5,441 bases of DNA, from positions 1 to 5,441 of the forward strand of contig QNAO01000076.1 in the NCBI GenBank assembly GCA_003641785.1. Reading direction: 5' to 3'. Shown piece after piece: positions 1-5,441 of the stretch (positions within the stretch are counted from its first letter, which is position 1; each line of letters opens with the position of its first letter). A model generated the notes under the pieces. The model did no database searches. It had not been told where the DNA came from and saw only the letters and a program-made list of their open reading frames with translations. Source of the stretch: Thermotogae bacterium (GTDB lineage Bacteria > Thermotogota > Thermotogae > Thermotogales > DSM-5069). A program made the position numbers and the translations under genes.

Positions 1-770
1 CACCTGAACTGATGTATATAAAGCGCAAGTGTATCGCGTGTAAAACGTGCGTGGCCAACTGTCCGTCCGGTGCAATCACATTTGAAGGTAAACAACTGAT
101 CCTGAACAGAAAGCTGTGCTCATCTTGTGGAGTATGCGCTGAGATGTGCCCAACAGGTGCTATAAAGCTCGTGGGCAAGCAAATGAGTACTGAAGAAATT
201 CTAAAAGAATTAAACAAAGATATTCTCTTCTTCAATCAGTCACAGGGCGGTGTTACGGTGTCAGGTGGAGAACCTCTTATGCAGGTAGAGTTTTTGAAAG
301 AGCTTCTCGAAAGACTCAAGCATTTGAAAGTACACACCGCTGTTGATACCTGCGGCTACGCTGAAAGAAAGTCTTTTGAGTTGATTCTTCCATATGTGGA
401 TCTTTTTCTATACGATTTGAAAATAGTTGATGATGCAAAACACAAAAAGTACACGGGCGTATCAAATGAGAAAATAAGAGAAAACCTTGAATTCCTACTG
501 CAAAGTGAAAAAAGTGTGCTGATCCGTGTCCCCATTGTGCCGGCGATAAATGATTCAGAAGAGGATATAGAAGATCTCATGGACTATTTGGAACACATAG
601 GTATCAAGTCAAACATACATTTGTTGCCCTTTCACAACATATCGGAAAAATACGATATGCTCGGGAAGAAATTCAAACTGACAGGTGAACTCCGCGCCTC
701 TTATGAGAAGATCAGTTTCATTGAATCTAAAATGAAAGCCAACGGATTTCATGTGAAAATCGGAGGATGA
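1..770 (+). CDS. Glycyl-radical enzyme activating protein, radical SAM (5' end missing)
   Basis: This is a radical SAM activase that would place the glycyl radical on a partner glycyl-radical enzyme using S-adenosylmethionine and a reduced [4Fe-4S] cluster. The reading frame is open to the left edge (codons for P-E-L precede the Met at 12), so that Met is internal. In this family a PEL-type segment follows the N-terminal CxxxCxxC motif, which therefore lies outside the window. Counting from the Met at 12, two ferredoxin-type clusters are visible: C7, C10, C13, C17 and C36, C39, C42, C46. Then come the SAM-binding GGVTVSGGEPL (79-89), DTCG (112-115), YDLK (134-137), RVPIVPAIND and the C-terminal LLPFH...KY...LG segment, ending in VKIGG. 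The two extra clusters place it with the PFL-activase-like group (HpdA, CutD, YbiY type) rather than the short pyruvate formate-lyase activase. Its substrate enzyme is not in the window, so the specific target is unknown. It is convergent with the operon at 936-5441. Confidence 0.93.
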   Translation, partial: PELMYIKRKCIACKTCVANCPSGAITFEGKQLILNRKLCSSCGVCAEMCPTGAIKLVGKQMSTEEILKELNKDILFFNQSQGGVTVSGGEPLMQVEFLKELLERLKHLKVHTAVDTCGYAERKSFELILPYVDLFLYDLKIVDDAKHKKYTGVSNEKIRENLEFLLQSEKSVLIRVPIVPAINDSEEDIEDLMDYLEHIGIKSNIHLLPFHNISEKYDMLGKKFKLTGELRASYEKISFIESKMKANGFHVKIGG

Positions 771-776
771 AAAAGT

Positions 777-792
777 AAAGCGTACGCGCTTT
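777..792 (+). terminator. Weak hairpin after the activase gene, possible terminator
   Basis: A perfect 6-bp stem AAAGCG/CGCTTT (777-782 and 787-792) encloses a TACG tetraloop of the stable UNCG type. It starts 7 bases after the activase stop codon. The downstream sequence (GTTCGCTG) is not a real U tract, so it is only a weak candidate for an intrinsic terminator or an RNA 3'-end stabiliser. No better terminator for the plus-strand gene is visible before 936. Confidence 0.35.
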
Positions 793-884
793 GTTCGCTG
801 AAAGATAAGAGTGGAAAACCATTTGTTGCTGTTCTCAAAAGTATCATAAAGACAACACAACAGAAAAGATATCATCATTTGAAC

Positions 885-918
885 AAAAAAATAAAAAATG
901 CCGGAGCTTCGCCCCGGC
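885..918 (-). terminator. Intrinsic terminator of the ptb-buk-kor operon
   Basis: Read on the minus strand, an 8-bp stem GCCGGGGC/GCTCCGGC with a GAA loop (918 down to 900) has only one G-U wobble. It is followed by A, six T, A and seven T (899 down to 885). It begins 17 bases after the stop codon of the gamma-subunit gene. This is a textbook rho-independent terminator and marks the end of the operon. On the plus strand the hairpin has an A/C mismatch and no T tract after it, so it should act mainly in the minus direction. Confidence 0.92.
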
Positions 919-935
919 CAATGGGTGGGTTTATC

Positions 936-1475
936 TCATCCGCCTACGTGCCTTAATCCCTGTTTTATCGCTTCAACATTTAGCTCTATAATGGAAGAAT
1001 CCTTTCCTTTCAACTTATATTTCATAGCATCGATTAGGGATTCAATATTAACACATTTTGTTGTGAAAACAAAAGCCCCAAGCATAACCATGTTGGCAAC
1101 CCTCAAATTTCCCAGTTGATCTGCGATTTCATTAGCTGGGACCTTAATCGTCTTTATGTCTTGTCTCTTCGGCTCTCTATCTACAACCGAGCTGTTTATG
1201 AAAAGATATCCATTTCTCCTAACTATCGGCTCGAATTTTAACAAAGAAGGGATATTCATCACAACAACTTCTTCTGGACTGTCCACAACGGGAGATGCAA
1301 CAGGTTCATCACTGATGATAACCGTGCAGTTTGCCGTTCCCCCACGCATTTCCGGACCGTACGAGGGAAGCCAGGTAACGTGTTTACCTTCAGTCATTCC
1401 CGCCTGACACAAAACTCGTCCCATCAACATGACTCCTTGTCCACCAAAACCTGAAATGATTATGCTGTGCGTCAT
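936..1475 (-). CDS. korC: 2-oxoacid:ferredoxin oxidoreductase, gamma subunit
   Basis: The 179-residue protein matches the gamma subunit/domain of 2-oxoacid:acceptor oxidoreductases in size. The N-terminus has the glycine-rich GFGGQGV motif (9-15), and WLPSYGPEMRGGTAN (34-48) is the second hallmark of this family. In four-subunit enzymes this subunit associates with the alpha and beta subunits and contributes to CoA binding and the catalytic core. It is the last gene of the operon. Its ATG overlaps the TGA of the beta-subunit gene in an ATGA (1472-1475), with a modest GGTGA ribosome site six bases upstream, so it is probably translated by coupling. The terminator follows directly. The protein looks intact. 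Family members are named korC, vorA/vorC or porG in different genomes, and the symbol here indicates only the subunit type. Confidence 0.93.
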   Translation of the reverse strand: MTHSIIISGFGGQGVMLMGRVLCQAGMTEGKHVTWLPSYGPEMRGGTANCTVIISDEPVASPVVDSPEEVVVMNIPSLLKFEPIVRRNGYLFINSSVVDREPKRQDIKTIKVPANEIADQLGNLRVANMVMLGAFVFTTKCVNIESLIDAMKYKLKGKDSSIIELNVEAIKQGLRHVGG

Positions 1476-2230
1476 TTCGCGTCACCAACCTTGTCCACAT
1501 AAACTCCCAGTGGAAATTCCTTTGTCATGTTTTCCTCAAGCCATTTAATCGCCTTTTCTGGACTTAAGCCCCAGTTTGTTGGACATGTAGAAAGCACCTC
1601 AACCAAACTGTATCCCAACCCTTTCAGTTGTGCCTGGAACGCCTTTTTTATATATTTTTTGGTTGTCATGACATCTCTCGGTGTTGTGACTTTCGTTCTT
1701 GCGAGAAAAGCCACGCCCTGAAGTTCTTTGATAATTTCACAGACGTGAACAGGATATCCTTCCTTCTCGGCCTTTCTACCATACGGCGAAGTTGTTGTTT
1801 TCATACCAAGCAGTGTGGTCGGCGCCATTTGCCCTCCGGTCATACCGTAGATGGCGTTGTTTATAAAAATCGTCGTTATCAGTTCCCCGCGGTTTGCCGC
1901 GTGGATCATTTCGGCTGTACCTATAGCTGCCAGATCTCCATCACCCTGGTAGGTGAAGATCGTCAGATCAGGTCGGGCTCGTTTCATCCCAGTTGCCACC
2001 GCTGGAGCTCTACCATGAGGAGCAACTGTTCCGTCAATGTCAAAAAACTCGTAAGCGAAAACCGAGCATCCCACAGGAGCTACTATAATTGTTTTTTCCC
2101 TTAGATCCAATTCATCTATTGTTTCAGCGATTAGTCTGTGGACAATCCCGTGATGACAGCCTGGACAGTAAGTAAACTGCTTTCCGCTGAGTGATCGTGG
2201 CATTTTGTAGGCGACTTTGTAGTCCATCAC
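1472..2230 (-). CDS. korB: 2-oxoacid:ferredoxin oxidoreductase, beta subunit (thiamine pyrophosphate-binding)
   Basis: This subunit carries thiamine pyrophosphate and the cluster closest to it, and performs decarboxylation of the 2-oxoacid with the alpha subunit. The 252 residues include CPGCHHG (22-28), PHGRAPAVATGMK (71-83), and the TPP/Mg motif starting at GDGD (96-99) and closing at NN (124-125), followed by YGMTGGQ. Cysteines 22, 25, 55 and 216 fit the four ligands of the proximal [4Fe-4S] cluster known in this family. The longest frame starts at a GTG (2230), with an ATG one codon later (2227). Both are served by GGGAGG at 2236-2241, with 5 or 8 bases of spacing. The ATG shares a base with the alpha-gene TGA (TGATG) and is at least as likely as the GTG. 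All motifs are intact. Substrate cannot be read from this subunit; the operon suggests a branched-chain 2-oxoacid. Confidence 0.94.
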   Translation of the reverse strand: MMDYKVAYKMPRSLSGKQFTYCPGCHHGIVHRLIAETIDELDLREKTIIVAPVGCSVFAYEFFDIDGTVAPHGRAPAVATGMKRARPDLTIFTYQGDGDLAAIGTAEMIHAANRGELITTIFINNAIYGMTGGQMAPTTLLGMKTTTSPYGRKAEKEGYPVHVCEIIKELQGVAFLARTKVTTPRDVMTTKKYIKKAFQAQLKGLGYSLVEVLSTCPTNWGLSPEKAIKWLEENMTKEFPLGVYVDKVGDAK

Positions 2231-3282
2231 GAACGCCTCCCAATCTTTTGTTTAAGAACTTCATAAATCTCCAAAGGCATTGGCACAACTCCAGCCATTC
2301 TGCCATAGAACTCAACTCTTGTTCTCTCGGCAATCGCCAGACGCACATCTTCAAGCATCTGACCACTGCTCATTTCAACAGTCAGCACGAGCGATACATC
2401 GGCGGCGCTCTTTCTCAGCGCTTCATATGGAAATGGATAAAGAGTTATGGGCCTAAAAAGCCCTACCTTTAACCCGTCTTTCCTTGCCATTTCTACAACG
2501 CTCTTCGCAATTCTGCCCATTGTTCCGTGAGCTACTATCAGAATATCCGCATCCTCTGTGAGAGTTGTTTCGTATCGAATCTCGTTTTCTTCCATGAGCT
2601 TGTATTTTTTCTGTAGTTCCAGGTTCATTTTCTCAAGACCATAAGGATCTATGTTGAAAGATGTAACCTGTCTTGCCGGCCTGTTCTTAGCTCCAATGAG
2701 CGCCCAGGAAGAGTTATCATAAGACACTTTCTTATCAGAAAAGCTCACGGGCTCCATCATTTGTCCCAGTAAACCATCAGCGAATATGAGAACCGGATTT
2801 CTGTACTTATCGGCAAGTTCAAACGCCACTCCTGTCAGATCGGCAGCCTCTTGAACAGTGGAAGGAGAAAGTACAAGTAATTTGTAATCACCGTGTCCAC
2901 CACCTTTGGTAGCCTGAAAATAGTCTCCCTGTGAAGGTTGGATGTCCCCCAAACCCGGACCGCCTCTCACGACATTTACAAAGACAGATGGCAACTGTGC
3001 ACAGGCGATATAGGAAACACCCTCTTGCATCAAGCTAAAGCCAGGCGATGAGGTTGAAGTCATGACTCGTTTGCCAACACTTGAGGCTCCATATATCATA
3101 TTGACCGCTGCGACCTCACTTTCAGCCTGAAGAAATGTGCCTTCCACTTGAGGAAGTCTTCGCGCCATGTATTCCGTTAATTCGCTTTGAGGAGTAATGG
3201 GATAACCGAAATACAGGCGGCACCCGGCTCTTATTGCGGCCTCACCGATAGCTTCTGTCCCTTTCATCATAATTTTGTTCAT
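2227..3282 (-). CDS. korA: 2-oxoacid:ferredoxin oxidoreductase, alpha subunit (VorB/KorA family)
   Basis: This is the alpha subunit of a four-subunit oxidoreductase that converts a 2-oxoacid, CoA and oxidised ferredoxin to acyl-CoA, CO2 and reduced ferredoxin. Over 351 residues it has GTEAIGEAAIRAG (8-20), GYPITPQSE (26-34), the QAESEVAA segment (52-59), TSTSSPGFSLMQEG (75-88) and VVRGGPGLGDIQPSQ (from 104), then the C-terminal transketolase-like domain. The YPITPQ form and the GGPGLG...QATKGGGHGDY stretch are those I associate with proteins annotated as 3-methyl-2-oxobutanoate dehydrogenase subunit VorB. I therefore favour branched-chain substrates, which also fits the phosphobutyryltransferase/butyrate kinase upstream. 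2-Oxoglutarate (KorA naming) cannot be excluded. ATG 3282 has a strong AAGGAGG eight bases upstream that overlaps the stop codon of the delta gene. Confidence 0.94.
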   Translation of the reverse strand: MNKIMMKGTEAIGEAAIRAGCRLYFGYPITPQSELTEYMARRLPQVEGTFLQAESEVAAVNMIYGASSVGKRVMTSTSSPGFSLMQEGVSYIACAQLPSVFVNVVRGGPGLGDIQPSQGDYFQATKGGGHGDYKLLVLSPSTVQEAADLTGVAFELADKYRNPVLIFADGLLGQMMEPVSFSDKKVSYDNSSWALIGAKNRPARQVTSFNIDPYGLEKMNLELQKKYKLMEENEIRYETTLTEDADILIVAHGTMGRIAKSVVEMARKDGLKVGLFRPITLYPFPYEALRKSAADVSLVLTVEMSSGQMLEDVRLAIAERTRVEFYGRMAGVVPMPLEIYEVLKQKIGRRS

Positions 3283-3290
3283 GCTCTTTA

Positions 3291-3297
3291 CCTCCTT
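3291..3297 (-). promoter_or_regulatory. Strong ribosome binding site of the alpha-subunit gene, overlapping the delta stop
   Basis: AAGGAGG lies eight bases before the alpha-gene ATG. Its first two bases are part of the TAA stop codon of the ferredoxin-like delta gene (3298-3296), so ribosomes finishing delta terminate on the alpha ribosome site. This confirms the alpha start at 3282. Confidence 0.85.
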
Positions 3298-3516
3298 AAA
3301 CTTTCACAGCTCGGTACACAGTTATGCAAACATCAGGACACATCATATAGCAAAAACCACATCCAGTACACTTGGCTTCTGGATCATTCGGCTCTGCCGG
3401 ATGATAGCCTTTGGAATTAAACTCACTTGAAAACCTTATTATTCCTTGAGGACACGCCGATATACAGAGCCCACAAGCTTTACACCTTTCTTTGTCGATC
3501 TCTATGTAGGCGTTTT

Positions 3517-3520
<4 letters not shown>
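3296..3520 (-). CDS. korD: 2-oxoacid:ferredoxin oxidoreductase, delta subunit (2[4Fe-4S] ferredoxin-like)
   Basis: This 74-residue protein is a dicluster ferredoxin-like subunit that carries electrons from the thiamine site to free ferredoxin. Two complete CxxCxxCxxxCP motifs are seen: C13, C16, C19, C23-P24 and C51, C54, C57, C61-P62. They are separated by a GYHPAEP linker (38-44) typical of the KorD/VorD subunit. A ninth cysteine, C65 in CPDVC, is not needed for the two clusters. The ATG overlaps the stop of the preceding P-loop ATPase gene as ATGA (3517-3520) and has GGAGG seven bases upstream (3528-3532). The gene order delta-alpha-beta-gamma makes it part of the same enzyme rather than a free ferredoxin. 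Confidence 0.93.
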
Positions 3521-5257
<1,737 letters not shown>

Positions 5258-5266
5258 TCACCCCTC
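5258..5266 (-). promoter_or_regulatory. Ribosome binding site of butyrate kinase inside the ptb stop region
   Basis: The last codons of the phosphate butyryltransferase gene read GAGGGGTGA, which ends in its stop codon and also supplies a GGTGA ribosome site six bases before the TTG start of butyrate kinase. The arrangement suggests coupled translation at a deliberately weak start codon. Confidence 0.6.
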
Positions 5267-5441
5267 AGCTAAGAAAGCTCCAAGAGCAATGGAATAGAAC
5301 TTCGTTTCATCAGAATCGGCTCTCGATGTCAAAACAACAGGTACTTTCGCTCCAACAATCGTTGAAGCCACTTTTGCTCCACCAAGGAAAACCATTGCTT
5401 TGTAGAAAATATTTCCCGCCTCTATGTCGGGCATTATCAAG
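5258..5441 (-). CDS. ptb: Phosphate butyryltransferase, C-terminal end (5' part beyond the window)
   Basis: Only about the last 60 residues of this roughly 300-residue enzyme are present, and the frame runs off the right edge. It exchanges the CoA of butyryl-CoA or a branched acyl-CoA for phosphate, providing the substrate of the adjacent kinase. The visible part has PDIEAGN, then GGAKVA, then GAKVPVVLTSRADSDETK and a closing SIALG segment. These are the conserved C-terminal motifs of the phosphate acetyl/butyryltransferase family. The pairing with butyrate kinase makes Ptb more likely than Pta. The stop TGA at 5258-5260 is six bases from the kinase start. Frame and motifs are intact, so nothing suggests a pseudogene; the missing N-terminus is only the window edge. 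Confidence 0.9.
   Translation of the reverse strand, partial: LIMPDIEAGNIFYKAMVFLGGAKVASTIVGAKVPVVLTSRADSDETKFYSIALGAFLAEG

Noticed and set aside
12..14. ATG at 12 as the true start of the activase
   Set aside because: The frame is open upstream to the window edge with a family-typical PEL, and starting here would remove the essential CxxxCxxC radical-SAM motif.
609..878. 89-codon minus-strand open frame between the activase end and the gap
   Set aside because: Mostly antisense to the activase; composition is unlike a real protein and it sits downstream of the operon terminator without a convincing ribosome site.
898..1119. 73-codon plus-strand open frame starting at the terminator
   Set aside because: It begins inside the terminator hairpin region and is otherwise antisense to the gamma-subunit gene.
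1628..2104. 158-codon plus-strand open frame opposite the beta-subunit gene
   Set aside because: It is the antisense shadow of a clearly recognised gene with intact catalytic motifs; the translation resembles no family and is cysteine- and serine-rich as expected of a shadow.

Overview
The window looks like chromosomal DNA of an anaerobic, fermentative, probably thermophilic bacterium. The best guess is a member of the Thermotogae (Thermotoga/Pseudothermotoga-like). The reasons are the oxygen-sensitive enzymes (a glycyl-radical enzyme activase and a ferredoxin-linked 2-oxoacid oxidoreductase), the tightly packed genes with strong GGAGG ribosome sites, and a butyrate kinase that, from memory, closely resembles Thermotoga Buk2. 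The taxonomic call is inference; no search was run.

Layout. Positions 1-770 (+ strand) hold the 3' part of a glycyl-radical enzyme activating protein. Its start, with the radical-SAM cysteine motif, lies before the window. Positions 771-935 are a short gap between convergent genes. It holds a strong intrinsic terminator for the minus-strand genes (hairpin 900-918) and a weak hairpin after the plus-strand gene. From 936 to the right edge everything is on the minus strand and forms one compact operon read right to left: phosphate butyryltransferase (3' end only), butyrate kinase, an uncharacterised P-loop ATPase, then the delta, alpha, beta and gamma subunits of a 2-oxoacid:ferredoxin oxidoreductase of the VorB/KorA type. 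Adjacent genes overlap by 1-8 bases or are separated by at most 13, so translational coupling is likely throughout. The promoter must lie beyond 5441.

How the genes work together. The oxidoreductase would convert a 2-oxoacid (most likely branched-chain, from amino acid breakdown) plus CoA into acyl-CoA, CO2 and reduced ferredoxin. Phosphate butyryltransferase would exchange CoA for phosphate, and butyrate kinase would move the phosphate to ADP, giving ATP and a free (iso)butyrate-type acid. This is a complete oxidative, substrate-level-phosphorylation module. The one gene without a known role is the P-loop ATPase embedded between the kinase and the oxidoreductase genes; it is the most interesting item here. 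No mobile element, CRISPR array, tRNA or rRNA was seen.
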